A DNA stretch of 12,797 bases from Desulfoprunum sp. (GCA_030696435.1 JAUYSF010000345.1:1-12797); one strand, 5' to 3'. Shown: positions 1-7,744, counted from the first letter of the stretch. Translations and numbers: made by a program. Notes: generated from the sequence alone by a model not told the origin.

Positions 1-1409
1 TTGATCTCGGCAATGGCCGCAATCGTTTGGGCGGTTCAGCCCTGGCTCAGGTCTATCGCCAGCTTGGAGACGAAAGCCCGGATGTCGAGATGGCGGGTCA
101 ACTGCGGGCGGCCTTTTTGGCTGTGCAGGAACTCATTGGTAAGGATCTCATCTGTGCCGGCCATGACCGCAGCGATGGCGGCCTGATCACCAGTCTTTTG
201 GAGATGGCCTTCAGCGGCAACTGTGGTCTTGACATTGATCTGCTGGGAAGAGGCACCGTCTTTGAGTTGCTCTTTTCTGAAGAATTGGGCCTTGTCGTTG
301 AGGTGCAGGAGAATCGTCTGGCCGAGTTGTTGGAGGTGCTTGAAACGGCGGGATTGGCCCATTTAATCGTCGGCAGGACCACCGTCGACAGACACATACG
401 GATAGCCTGCAACGGGATGACCGTTCTTGATGAAAAAATGGTTGATTTGCGCTCCTGGTGGGAGGAGACCAGTTATCAGTTGGAGCGCCTGCAGATCAAC
501 CCGGCCTGTGCTGATGAAGAGAAGGCCAATATTTTCGAGAGAAAAGGTCCTGCGTATCACCTGAGTTTCAATCCTGAGCCTGCTCCTGCCGAGGTCCTTA
601 CTCGGGAGAACAAACCGAAGGTTGCCATTCTCCGCGATGAGGGCTCGAATTCCGACCGGGAGATGACTTCCGCCTTTTACCTCGCCGGTTTTGAGCCATG
701 GGATATCTGCATGAACGACCTGCTGGCGGGCACAATCACCCTGGACGGATTCCAGGGCTTGGCGGCTGTCGGCGGGTTTTCCTATGCCGATGTGCCGGAA
801 TCGGCCAAAGGTTGGGCCGCCACTATCCGTTTTAATCAGCGGCTGCAGGATATGTTTCTGGCCTTCTATAACCGTCCAGACACCTTCAGCCTTGGTATTT
901 GTAATGGCTGTCAACTCTTCAGTCTTCTCGGCTGGGTGCCGCGCTTGGGCCTTGAAGACGAGCGTCAGCCTCGCTTTATTCACAATCTTTCCGGTAGATT
1001 TGAATCACGCTGGACAACGGTCAGGGTGCAGAAGAGTAGGGCGATGATGCTTGCAGGCATGGATGATCTGGTCTTCGGGATCCATGTCGACCATGGTGAG
1101 GGTCGGCTCTATTTCCCCGATATGGAGGTGCACAAGGAGATTCTGGCAGGCGGTCTGGCCCCGATTTTCTATGCTGATGACGAGGGTAATCCGACCGAGG
1201 CCTATCCTTTCAACCCGAACGGCTCGCCGGGTGGTCTAGCCGGGCTCTGCTCGGCCGATGGCCGGCATCTGGCCATGATGCCGCATCCTGAACGGGTTGT
1301 TCTGCCCTGGCAGGCCCATTATTTGCCGGAGAACATGAAACATCTCAAGGTGACGCCGTGGATGCAGATGTTCAGAAACGCCTACGACTGGTGTATATCC
1401 ACGAGATAG
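1..1409 (+). CDS. purL: Phosphoribosylformylglycinamidine synthase, C-terminal part (5' end outside window)
   Basis: This is the last ~469 residues of the large single-chain PurL. The enzyme makes formylglycinamidine ribonucleotide from FGAR, glutamine and ATP, the fourth step of de novo purine synthesis in the cytosol. The reading frame is open from base 3, where it encodes DLGNGRNRLGGSALAQVY, a stretch very like E. coli PurL. A synthetase region follows with HDRSDGGLITSLLEMAF. The glutaminase domain begins near KPKVAILRDEGSNSDRE (about base 616). Its nucleophile Cys lies in GICNGCQ (codon 900-902), and the catalytic His and Glu lie in MPHPERV (codons 1284-1286 and 1290-1292). The stop is TAG at 1407-1409. 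Keeping the glutaminase fused matches the ~1290-residue gammaproteobacterial type rather than the split PurL/PurQ/PurS type. A strong hairpin follows 18 bp after the stop. The start and N-terminal two thirds are outside the window. Confidence 0.97.
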   Translation, partial: DLGNGRNRLGGSALAQVYRQLGDESPDVEMAGQLRAAFLAVQELIGKDLICAGHDRSDGGLITSLLEMAFSGNCGLDIDLLGRGTVFELLFSEELGLVVEVQENRLAELLEVLETAGLAHLIVGRTTVDRHIRIACNGMTVLDEKMVDLRSWWEETSYQLERLQINPACADEEKANIFERKGPAYHLSFNPEPAPAEVLTRENKPKVAILRDEGSNSDREMTSAFYLAGFEPWDICMNDLLAGTITLDGFQGLAAVGGFSYADVPESAKGWAATIRFNQRLQDMFLAFYNRPDTFSLGICNGCQLFSLLGWVPRLGLEDERQPRFIHNLSGRFESRWTTVRVQKSRAMMLAGMDDLVFGIHVDHGEGRLYFPDMEVHKEILAGGLAPIFYADDEGNPTEAYPFNPNGSPGGLAGLCSADGRHLAMMPHPERVVLPWQAHYLPENMKHLKVTPWMQMFRNAYDWCISTR

Positions 1410-1427
1410 GAGCGCACTTGTTCTTTT

Positions 1428-1460
1428 GCCCTCCGCTTCAATCAGCGGAGGGCCTTCTTG
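1428..1460 (+). terminator. Rho-independent-like terminator after purL, at a convergent junction
   Basis: A perfect 10-bp stem (1428-1437 with 1444-1453, GC-rich) encloses a 6-nt loop (TCAATC). On the + strand it is followed by CTTCTTG, a weak U-rich tail, so it most likely ends purL transcription. Read from the minus strand, the stem is followed by A-rich sequence, not U-rich, so its value for the opposing cysteine desulfidase gene (stop at 1512) is uncertain. Confidence 0.7.
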
Positions 1461-1511
1461 CGGCATCTGGGCTGATTGCAGCAGGACGCAGATATGTCGG
1501 CTTTCCCTCCG

Positions 1512-2828
1512 TTATTTCTTTTTTGCCAACTGCTTATCGAGCATAATTCTGAGGATGGTCCTGTCGGTCTCGACCATTCCGTCGTGACTGATTGCCCCCA
1601 TGTTCTGGAGCGTTTTTTGTGTTGTATTGCCGATAATACCGTCGGTGTCCTTGACGTTGACTCCCTGCAGGGAAAACAGGGCGGCCTGGACTGCGGCCCC
1701 GGCCGCGGTATTGAGCTTGAGGGCGCAACCGGCCTTGGCCCCGTCACAGATAACCCCCGCCAGATCCTCCATGATGTTCTTGATCGCCCCTTCCATGTGG
1801 TGGATATCGCCGCCGACCAGATAGGTGATACCGGCGGTGGCCCCGGCACCCGCCGCCACCGAACAGCCGCAGACCGCTGAAAGCCTGCCGGTATGGGCCT
1901 TGACGTAGGCGGTGATGATGTGGCTGAGGCCTATGGCCTTGAGGACGGTCTCGTGGTCGTGATCGATGAAATCCTTGATTGCCCAGATCGGCAGGATGGC
2001 CGTCAGCCCATGATTGCCACTGCCGGCTGAGCTCATGGCCGGGAGGTTCACCCCATCCATGCGCGCATCGGCTGCAGCAGAGGTGAGTCTTCTTGCCGAG
2101 GTGGCCATATCGTTGACCAGCAGTTTCTGTTTGAGTAGACGGTCGATAGCCTTGCCGATCCCCAGTCCGTTTCCGTACTTGAGTCCGTGCTCGGCGAGTC
2201 GCAGATTATGGACGACTCCCTCTTCGAGAAAGGCCAGATCTTCGGCATCGAGTTCGGATACCAGTTCAAATATGTCCTCAAGGCTGAGTCCCCTGAGCCA
2301 TTCCTCGAGTTCAGCAAGTTTCATTCCACCAGAGAGCACACCCTTTTTGGCAACCAGTGGTGACTCCAGTTCTTCACCGTTCAGACTGAGACTGACAATA
2401 TTGTTATGGATATCAGTGATAAGTGATTCGGCGGTATCACCGCCTGCCACGATCCGACAGCGGATATACAACCCCGATTGCTCGCGCAGGTTGACACTGA
2501 CCTTGCCCTGATCCAGCAGCCTTCTGGCGCAGTCGACGGTCTTGTCGTCGAGTGTCTCCAGGACCTCAAGCCCTCGCGCTGCATCTCCGCCGCAGGCGCC
2601 GAGGGCAGCGGCGGTATCGAGACCTGTCATGCCGCCACTGCCCGGAATGGTAACTGCCAGTCCGTTTTTATAGATGTTTGGATCTATCCAGATCTCAATA
2701 TTATCAAAATTTTGGTGGGGAAGGAGGGTTGCTGCGGCGGCCGCACCGAGGGCAATGGCGACCGGTTCGGTGCAGCCCAGGGCCAGGGCGACTTCCATCC
2801 TCAATATGTCTTTTACGGTAAAACTCAT
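1512..2828 (-). CDS. cyuA: L-cysteine desulfidase (CyuA/YhaM, UPF0597 family; serine dehydratase alpha-like)
   Basis: This 438-residue protein matches the UPF0597/YhaM family, related to the alpha chain of iron-sulfur L-serine dehydratases. Family members CyuA (E. coli) and the Methanocaldococcus desulfidase break L-cysteine into H2S, ammonia and pyruvate by way of 2-aminoacrylate, using a [4Fe-4S] cluster and no PLP. Visible marks are the N-terminal GCTEPVAIALG with Cys19, the AVCGCSVAAGAG segment (Cys320, Cys322) and CDGAKAGCALK (Cys361, Cys368). Cys19 plus one Cys from each later group are plausible cluster ligands by analogy with the family. The glycine-rich IPGSGGMTGLD is also typical. 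The start at 2828 has an AAAGGT ribosome-binding sequence just upstream, 27 bp after the RidA-family gene in the same unit. Specificity for cysteine over serine or another beta-substituted amino acid cannot be read from sequence alone. Confidence 0.9.
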   Translation of the reverse strand: MSFTVKDILRMEVALALGCTEPVAIALGAAAAATLLPHQNFDNIEIWIDPNIYKNGLAVTIPGSGGMTGLDTAAALGACGGDAARGLEVLETLDDKTVDCARRLLDQGKVSVNLREQSGLYIRCRIVAGGDTAESLITDIHNNIVSLSLNGEELESPLVAKKGVLSGGMKLAELEEWLRGLSLEDIFELVSELDAEDLAFLEEGVVHNLRLAEHGLKYGNGLGIGKAIDRLLKQKLLVNDMATSARRLTSAAADARMDGVNLPAMSSAGSGNHGLTAILPIWAIKDFIDHDHETVLKAIGLSHIITAYVKAHTGRLSAVCGCSVAAGAGATAGITYLVGGDIHHMEGAIKNIMEDLAGVICDGAKAGCALKLNTAAGAAVQAALFSLQGVNVKDTDGIIGNTTQKTLQNMGAISHDGMVETDRTILRIMLDKQLAKKK

Positions 2829-2855
2829 AAGTTACCTTTGTGTGGTGGGCTTGGT

Positions 2856-3239
2856 TCAGGAAATAAGGAGGATCGCTTCAATTTCAATGTTTGATCCCAG
2901 GGGGAGGGCGGCTACCTGTACGGTCGATCGTGCCGGTGGTGTGGCGGGAAAATAGCCGGCATAGACCTCGTTGACCTCCCTGAAGACAGCCAGGTCAGTG
3001 AGAAAAATCGTGGTTTTGACAATCCCCGAGAGATCACCACCTGCTTCTTTGGCGATGGCCTTGAGATTATGCAGTACTTGGTGGGTCCGTGCAGATATTG
3101 TGTCGTCGATGAGTTTGCCAGTGGTTGGGTCGATCGGCAACTGGCCCGAGATGAAGACCAGATTGCCCGTTGAGATGGCCTGGGAGTAGGGACCGATGGC
3201 TGAGGGTGCTTTTTTCGTAGTAATGCTCTTTTTGTTCAT
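2856..3239 (-). CDS. ridA: RidA-family reactive enamine/imine deaminase (YjgF/TdcF/L-PSP)
   Basis: This is a complete 127-residue RidA/YER057c/UK114 protein, a length typical of the family. These cytosolic trimers hydrolyse 2-aminoacrylate and related imines to keto acids plus ammonia, protecting PLP enzymes. The family signature is clear: IGPYSQAI with Tyr18, VFISGQLPIDPTTG, and PPARSTVQVAALPLG with the carboxylate-binding Arg104, then EIEAI with Glu121, matching the Arg105/Glu120 pair of E. coli RidA. It lies between the regulator (stop at 3255, 15 bp upstream) and the desulfidase (27 bp downstream) and is almost surely co-transcribed with both. The desulfidase reaction passes through 2-aminoacrylate, so this copy is probably dedicated to detoxifying its product. 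The TAGAGG overlapping the regulator stop may serve as the ribosome-binding site. TdcF-like naming is an alternative. Confidence 0.93.
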   Translation of the reverse strand: MNKKSITTKKAPSAIGPYSQAISTGNLVFISGQLPIDPTTGKLIDDTISARTHQVLHNLKAIAKEAGGDLSGIVKTTIFLTDLAVFREVNEVYAGYFPATPPARSTVQVAALPLGSNIEIEAILLIS

Positions 3240-3254
3240 TGTTGTGACTGGCCT

Positions 3255-3926
3255 CTAGGTGGTTGGTGTTTGTCGAGCCCTGATTTTTTTCAGATAATTG
3301 TACACAGTGTATTTTGATACTCCGGCCATAACAGCAACCTGCTCTACTGCCCCTTTCAATCTGAAGGCCCCGTCTCTCTCAAGGACCTCGATGAGCTTGG
3401 TTTTTTCTTCCATACTCATAGAAAATGGTTGTTTGCCAACTTCGAGGACTGCCCGGGAAAAGAGAGATTCGATTGTTTCATCCAGGGCTCTGGCAAAGGT
3501 CTCATTTTTCTCCTGGGGAGTTTCCAGGTTGTTGATGAAGGGCAGGAGCATCTGGCTGGCATTGAAGAATTCAGTTGTATCGAAGTTGATGCAGAAGGCG
3601 GCAACCGGTTTAGAGAGAGAGTCGCGGATGAAGATGGTGGTCGATTTCAAAGACCGCCCATCATTGCTCGTGGTTCGGTAGTTATGCAGATCTCTGATCT
3701 CATGATCTTGTTGTTGCAGGGTTCTGACCAGCAGATCCGTGGCAGGGGCCCCTGGTTTTCTGCCCGTCACGTTGCCGGCTATGTAGATCAGCGATTTCTG
3801 CAGCGAAGTGAGATCGTGTATGCAGACCTCACAATTACGGCCGAGAAAGCCGACTATTGCATCGGCGATACCTTGAAGATTCTGAAACAAAACGGTGGTG
3901 TCTGTCGTGAGTGCTGGGTTCGTCAT
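3255..3926 (-). CDS. YheO/DauR-family transcriptional regulator (PAS-like domain plus C-terminal HTH)
   Basis: This 223-residue protein has the architecture of YheO/DauR regulators. An N-terminal YheO-like PAS domain (about residues 12-120) includes NCEVCIHDLT near 31-40, IAGNVTGRKPGAPATD near 49-64 and SKPVAAFCINFDTT near 105-118. A C-terminal helix-turn-helix (about 191-215) includes GAVEQVAVMAGVSKYTVYNY. Characterised relatives such as DauR control amino-acid catabolism genes, and family members often sit beside RidA and amino-acid lyase genes. It is first in the minus-strand unit with ridA and the desulfidase, so it probably senses an amino acid or its product and controls its own operon. 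Cys32, Cys35 and Cys112 in the sensor domain could respond to sulfur or redox state, but this is speculation. No good Shine-Dalgarno sequence precedes the ATG at 3926. A promoter lies about 90 bp upstream. Confidence 0.88.
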   Translation of the reverse strand: MTNPALTTDTTVLFQNLQGIADAIVGFLGRNCEVCIHDLTSLQKSLIYIAGNVTGRKPGAPATDLLVRTLQQQDHEIRDLHNYRTTSNDGRSLKSTTIFIRDSLSKPVAAFCINFDTTEFFNASQMLLPFINNLETPQEKNETFARALDETIESLFSRAVLEVGKQPFSMSMEEKTKLIEVLERDGAFRLKGAVEQVAVMAGVSKYTVYNYLKKIRARQTPTT

Positions 3927-4016
3927 TTTTTGCTGTGTTGTTCAGGCAGGATTAATTCCACTCCAAATCAAGCGCTAACTTTGTCGGCTGCGCTGTGCGG
4001 CTCCTCGCCGTACATG

Positions 4017-4046
4017 AATATAAGCATATGCACATTAATTCGTCAA
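4017..4046 (-). promoter_or_regulatory. Sigma-70-type promoter for the regulator-ridA-cyuA unit
   Basis: Read on the minus strand, TTGACG (4046-4041) is followed after 18 nt by TATATT (4022-4017). Each hexamer matches the sigma-70 consensus at 5 of 6 positions. Transcription would begin near 4010, leaving an untranslated leader of about 85 nt before the regulator ATG at 3926. The -35 box is one arm of an inverted repeat, so the promoter could be occluded by a bound protein. Confidence 0.6.
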
Positions 4047-4074
4047 TCAAAAAATGTTGACGCAATCAAAAAAA
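4041..4074. repeat. Inverted CGTCAA/TTGACG plus direct repeat CAATCAAAAAA, candidate operator
   Basis: CGTCAA at 4041-4046 and TTGACG at 4057-4062 are perfect inverted arms with a 10-nt spacer. Overlapping them, CAATCAAAAAA occurs twice in direct orientation (4044-4054 and 4063-4073), 19 bp apart, close to two helical turns. The cluster covers the -35 box of the minus-strand promoter, the right place for autoregulation by the adjacent YheO-type protein. The binding partner is an inference. Confidence 0.45.
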
Positions 4075-4170
4075 GTGGAAAAATTGGCCGTTGAAACTTT
4101 TGACCTCGGATTTGTCGGGCAATGTACTTCAGTGAGAAAAAAGATAGCGAGGGTAGTGAGAAAGAAATTC

Positions 4171-4200
4171 TTGAAATTCATAAAAATTTGTGACGATAAT
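4171..4200 (+). promoter_or_regulatory. Sigma-70-type promoter for the prkA1-DUF444-spoVR-prkA2 operon
   Basis: TTGAAA (4171-4176) is followed after 18 nt by GATAAT (4195-4200), each 5 of 6 to consensus. Predicted transcription start is near 4207, giving a leader of about 48 nt up to the prkA1 start. A weaker alternative lies upstream (TTGACC 4100-4105, 17 nt, TGTACT 4123-4128). The position downstream of the ATG at 4054 argues against that codon as the prkA1 start. Confidence 0.55.
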
Positions 4201-4254
4201 ACAGTAAAGACTTGTTTAACAACCTCTATCTCTACCTGTCAAAGGAGGGGCATG

Positions 4255-6315
4255 ATGGCAGCGCAAAAAAACAATACTCTTCATTCTCACATCACCTCGG
4301 TCAAGAAAGGCGAGCGCGTTTTTGAAAATGCCTTTCAGAGTGTCAGCCGCATGATACTCGGCAAGAAGATCGAAAAGGTCATGGTAAACGGCAAATCCAC
4401 CTTTGATTTTCAGATATTCAGGGAGAGTAAGAAGCATATCATCGGCATGTATGATGAGATCAACTCCTTTGTCTCCTTTGTCAAAGACGCCTCGGAGGGC
4501 GGCTCATCCAAGGAAATGGCCTTTGTTTTGGTTGGAGAGCCGGGTAACGGGAAGACCTTTTTGGTTGAATATCTCTGTGGAATGTATAGGGAATTTCTGT
4601 CTATTCCAGCGAATAAAAAATATACATTCCGCTTTATCAATCTCGATCAGATCGGCAGCTACGGCAATATCAAGACGATTGAATCCCAGACCTATGAGGA
4701 TCCTATGGTCCTGGCGATGAATACCCATGAAAGCCGGACTGAGTCCGAACAGTACCTGGTCAGGCGCTACCGGGCCTCCGATGCTGAGATGACCCAGTGG
4801 TATGACAACTATCGCCCGCTTGGTGCCTGTTCTGCCTATATCTGGCACGATATCAGGCAGTTTACAGACGGAAAGATTGATGAAATGCTCAATTTTATCG
4901 AGATCGTACCAGTGCCTCTTATCGAGAGCCTCGGCACGGTCACGGGAAAATACCCGGCCAAGGACAAGATCACCTCGTCTGCGGTTGACCTCCTCGGTGA
5001 GGAATCGATCCAGCGGTTGCTCCATATCACCGACACCAACAATCCTTACCGCTTTGATCTGCGCCGTGGCGCCCTGGCCAGGGTTGCCGGTGGCGGCATC
5101 CATTTCAGTGACGAGATCTACAAGAACAAAAAAGATCTGGTGCAGGTCTATCTTGGCATCATTCAAAACCGGACGATCGAGATCGATGGCTATAAATGGC
5201 CGATCGACACCCTGATCATTGCCACCAGCAATAACTCTGAATTCAACCGTTTTCTCGCGGAGAAAGAAGAGGCCCCGATCGTTGATCGCTGCCGCATCTG
5301 CTATGTCTCGCACAATACCAACTACAAACTACAGCGTGAGTTGACGGCCTATGCCATCGGCAATGAATCGAAAACCACCCTGACCGGCAACATCATGCAT
5401 CAGGATCCGAACCTGAATTATGCCGCCTCGGTGGCGACGGTTTTGACAAGGTTGCCGCGTTCGGAAAAACTCACCCCGATCGAAACCATGAAGCTTGCGG
5501 CCGGAGAGGTCGCCGGCGAGAAGAGCCTGAAGACTCTGTCGGAGGTGATAGACACCCTTAACCAGGATCATGACATCACCAAGCGCTTCGGCCAGAAAGG
5601 ACTCGGTCAGAGAAATCTCGGCCGGTCCGTGCAACTGATGCTCGAGAGTTCCGAGACCAATGAAGGACGGTGTATGTACGCCTATGATATCTTCATTGCC
5701 TTGGAGCGGGTTGTTCTCGATTACGTTTCGGAGGCCGGTGATCGGGCCAAGTTCCTCGACGACCTGAAGATTGCCAAGGGCCTCTATCGAGAGCGGATCA
5801 TGACCGAGATGTTCAATGCCTATATGGATGAGCCGCTGGCCATTCGTAAGGATGTGGTCAATTATGTCAACATGATCATCGGCATCGATGCCGAGAACCT
5901 CGGCGTCGACAAGATGTGGAAATACAAGAACCCCCAGACAGGCGAATTGCAGGCCTTGAAGATTGACGAGCGCTACATTGATTCGGTCGAAGATTGTCTC
6001 GGATTGAAGACCCGTGAGCAGAAGGATTCGTTCAGGACCTCCATCCGCAAGATCTATGGCCAGAAGATCTCCGTCCGACCGGACTATGATTTTATGGATA
6101 ATCTTGAACTGGTCAAGGCCGTTACCGATGTCCGCCTCAAGTCGGATATCGCCGGTGCCGGAAGTCTCATAGGCGCGCTGGCCAACCGGACCAATGAGGA
6201 GAATCAGAAGCTCTATGACAGAATGATTGAGACCATGCTCCACAAACTCGGCTACTGCGCGACCTGTGCCCAGAAGACTATTGAGTATTTCTGCACCCAG
6301 GTGGATGAGAACTGA
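4255..6315 (+). CDS. prkA: PrkA-family AAA+ serine protein kinase, first copy (YeaG-like)
   Basis: PrkA proteins combine an N-terminal AAA+ ATPase with a C-terminal kinase-like domain. E. coli YeaG is implicated in nutrient-starvation responses and B. subtilis PrkA in sporulation. This copy is 686 residues, close to the usual 640-690. Walker A is GEPGNGKT (residues 94-101). The Walker B-like GGIHFSDEI carries Asp286-Glu287, followed by IIATSNNSEF (sensor-like Asn) and a DR pair in VDRCRICY. The C-terminal domain starts around GQRNLGRSVQLML and ends with GYCATCAQKTIEYF. I chose ATG 4255: AAAGGAGG (4241-4248) leaves 6 nt to it, against 3 nt to the adjacent ATG 4252. The in-frame ATG at 4054 has no ribosome-binding site. 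It is first in a four-gene operon, 46 bp before the DUF444 gene. Kinase activity is inferred from family; the family name rests on limited biochemistry. Confidence 0.93.
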   Translation: MAAQKNNTLHSHITSVKKGERVFENAFQSVSRMILGKKIEKVMVNGKSTFDFQIFRESKKHIIGMYDEINSFVSFVKDASEGGSSKEMAFVLVGEPGNGKTFLVEYLCGMYREFLSIPANKKYTFRFINLDQIGSYGNIKTIESQTYEDPMVLAMNTHESRTESEQYLVRRYRASDAEMTQWYDNYRPLGACSAYIWHDIRQFTDGKIDEMLNFIEIVPVPLIESLGTVTGKYPAKDKITSSAVDLLGEESIQRLLHITDTNNPYRFDLRRGALARVAGGGIHFSDEIYKNKKDLVQVYLGIIQNRTIEIDGYKWPIDTLIIATSNNSEFNRFLAEKEEAPIVDRCRICYVSHNTNYKLQRELTAYAIGNESKTTLTGNIMHQDPNLNYAASVATVLTRLPRSEKLTPIETMKLAAGEVAGEKSLKTLSEVIDTLNQDHDITKRFGQKGLGQRNLGRSVQLMLESSETNEGRCMYAYDIFIALERVVLDYVSEAGDRAKFLDDLKIAKGLYRERIMTEMFNAYMDEPLAIRKDVVNYVNMIIGIDAENLGVDKMWKYKNPQTGELQALKIDERYIDSVEDCLGLKTREQKDSFRTSIRKIYGQKISVRPDYDFMDNLELVKAVTDVRLKSDIAGAGSLIGALANRTNEENQKLYDRMIETMLHKLGYCATCAQKTIEYFCTQVDEN

Positions 6316-6361
6316 GAGTGATTTCGAGATGTATTTCCTCAACACATCTGAGGTTGAGACA

Positions 6362-7744
6362 ATGAACAAACTGCACGCCCTCTATATATCCCTGCAAGAG
6401 AAGGGGCTGACACCCGAGCAGAAACGGATGATCGAGCATGAATTGCAACTGGTCGAAAAGGCGGGCGATATTCCCTTCATGCATGAGATGGGCATGCCTC
6501 CCCGGGCCAAGAGCCTGTATGACTGGGATGATCTGCGTCTCCTGCAAAACGCTACGCCTCCTCAGCTCGTGGCCATGTCCTCGGTGCATTCGCTTGATCA
6601 TCTGCTGGAGCGTGACAGGCAGAGAGAGGAGGATGGCTTTCCTCGCAAGATCCGGGTGGGCAAAATGATGAAATCGGGTCGGGATGGAGATGATAAGGTG
6701 GTGGTGGTACCGACTACGGTCGAGGAAAAATTCATCCACGATCAGGTCCAGGTGAACGAGGAGGGAGAAGGCGAAGGGGAGGCTGAAGGCGGTGCCGGTG
6801 AGGGCGAAGAAGGTGAGGTCATCGGAGAGCAGCCGGTGCGCCAGGATCAGGGGGGCGGTGAAGGTGGCGCAGGTCAGGGCGAGGGCGGTTCCCATGAGCT
6901 GGAATCCAACGCTTATGACCTGGGTCGTATCCTCACCGAGCAGTTTCAACTCCCCAACCTCAAAGATAAAGGCAAGAAACGTTCTCTTACCAGATATACC
7001 TATGATCTGACAGATAAAAACCGGGGGTTTGGACAGTTTCTTGATAAGAAAGCGACTCTGCGGCGGGTTATAATGACCAACATCGCCCTGCAACGCATTG
7101 CCAGGCATCAGCAGATTGATACTCAGCGATTGCTCATCTCGCCACGAGACCGGGTGTATAGAATCCTGTCACGGGAGAAAGATTACGAATCCCAGGCCAT
7201 GGTCTTTTTTGTCCGGGATTATTCCGGCTCGATGAGCGGTAAACCGACTGAACTAATAGTCAACCAGCACATTCTTATCTATTCTTGGCTAGCCTTTCAG
7301 TATGAAAACCAGGTCAAGAGCCGTTTCATTCTCCATGACACCGAGGCCAAAGAGGTCGAGAATTTCCATACCTATTACAATTCCCGTGTGGCCGGTGGGA
7401 CCCAGGTTTCCGCAGCTTACAAACTGGTGAATCATATTGTCGAGGAAGAGAATCTCGCTCGGGATTACAACATTTACATCTTCCATGGGACGGATGGCGA
7501 TGACTGGGACACCAAGGGAGAAGAGGCCCTACCCGAGCTGAAAAAGATGCTTGTTTACGCGGCCCGGATCGGTATCACTATTGCTGAAAATGGCTACGGG
7601 GTCTCCGGCAAAAGCGAGGTCGAGCGGTATCTGCGCAAATCGGGCCTGCTGGAGGAAAGAAGTGATCTGCTTCGTATGGACGTAATAGATAAGGAGAGTA
7701 AGGAGGGGCGATTGATTGAGGGTATTAAACGTCTCATTTCATAA
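6362..7744 (+). CDS. yeaH: DUF444/YeaH-family protein with VWA-like MIDAS motif
   Basis: This 460-residue protein of the YeaH/YhbH (DUF444) family is the standard partner encoded next to PrkA. Its biochemical role is unknown. The central stretch (about residues 132-178) is low complexity, rich in Glu and Gly, and strongly acidic, typical of a disordered linker in this family. The C-terminal half is von Willebrand A-like. RDYSGSMSG (Asp286, Ser288, Ser290) forms a metal-ion-dependent adhesion site, with a later Thr in AGGTQVSAAY and acidic residues in HGTDGDDW. ATG 6362 is chosen because GAGG (6350-6353) lies 8 nt upstream; ATG 6329 in the same frame lacks such a site. It sits 46 bp after prkA1 and 51 bp before spoVR. 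By analogy with AAA+/VWA pairs it may couple PrkA ATPase action to a target, which is inference. Confidence 0.92.
   Translation: MNKLHALYISLQEKGLTPEQKRMIEHELQLVEKAGDIPFMHEMGMPPRAKSLYDWDDLRLLQNATPPQLVAMSSVHSLDHLLERDRQREEDGFPRKIRVGKMMKSGRDGDDKVVVVPTTVEEKFIHDQVQVNEEGEGEGEAEGGAGEGEEGEVIGEQPVRQDQGGGEGGAGQGEGGSHELESNAYDLGRILTEQFQLPNLKDKGKKRSLTRYTYDLTDKNRGFGQFLDKKATLRRVIMTNIALQRIARHQQIDTQRLLISPRDRVYRILSREKDYESQAMVFFVRDYSGSMSGKPTELIVNQHILIYSWLAFQYENQVKSRFILHDTEAKEVENFHTYYNSRVAGGTQVSAAYKLVNHIVEEENLARDYNIYIFHGTDGDDWDTKGEEALPELKKMLVYAARIGITIAENGYGVSGKSEVERYLRKSGLLEERSDLLRMDVIDKESKEGRLIEGIKRLIS

Larger units (their letters stand above)
3927..4254. promoter_or_regulatory. Divergent control region between the regulator/ridA/cyuA unit and the prkA operon
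   Basis: This 328-bp AT-rich gap separates two oppositely transcribed operons. It contains one strong-looking promoter for each direction, an inverted/direct repeat cluster at 4041-4074, and the prkA1 ribosome-binding site. An open frame runs through its right part from an ATG at 4054, in frame with prkA1. It lacks a ribosome-binding site and starts upstream of the best promoter, so I treat it as non-coding leader. I see no riboswitch, tRNA or small ORF of merit here. Confidence 0.65.

Noticed and set aside
4054..4254. In-frame extension of PrkA1 to an ATG at 4054 (about 67 extra residues).
   Set aside because: There is no ribosome-binding site before 4054, the extra sequence is basic and unlike PrkA N-termini, the best promoter lies inside it, and AAAGGAGG stands just before ATG 4255.
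4504..5313. Minus-strand open frame of 269 codons inside prkA1.
   Set aside because: It is a shadow of the AAA+ domain coding sequence, with no ribosome-binding site or recognisable motif.
6227..6361. Upstream extension of the DUF444 gene into prkA1.
   Set aside because: It overlaps the conserved end of PrkA1, and ATG 6362 has a properly spaced GAGG.
5329..6369. Long minus-strand open frame of 346 codons inside prkA1.
   Set aside because: It is antisense to a well-conserved PrkA C-terminal domain, has no family resemblance, and reflects the codon bias of the real gene.
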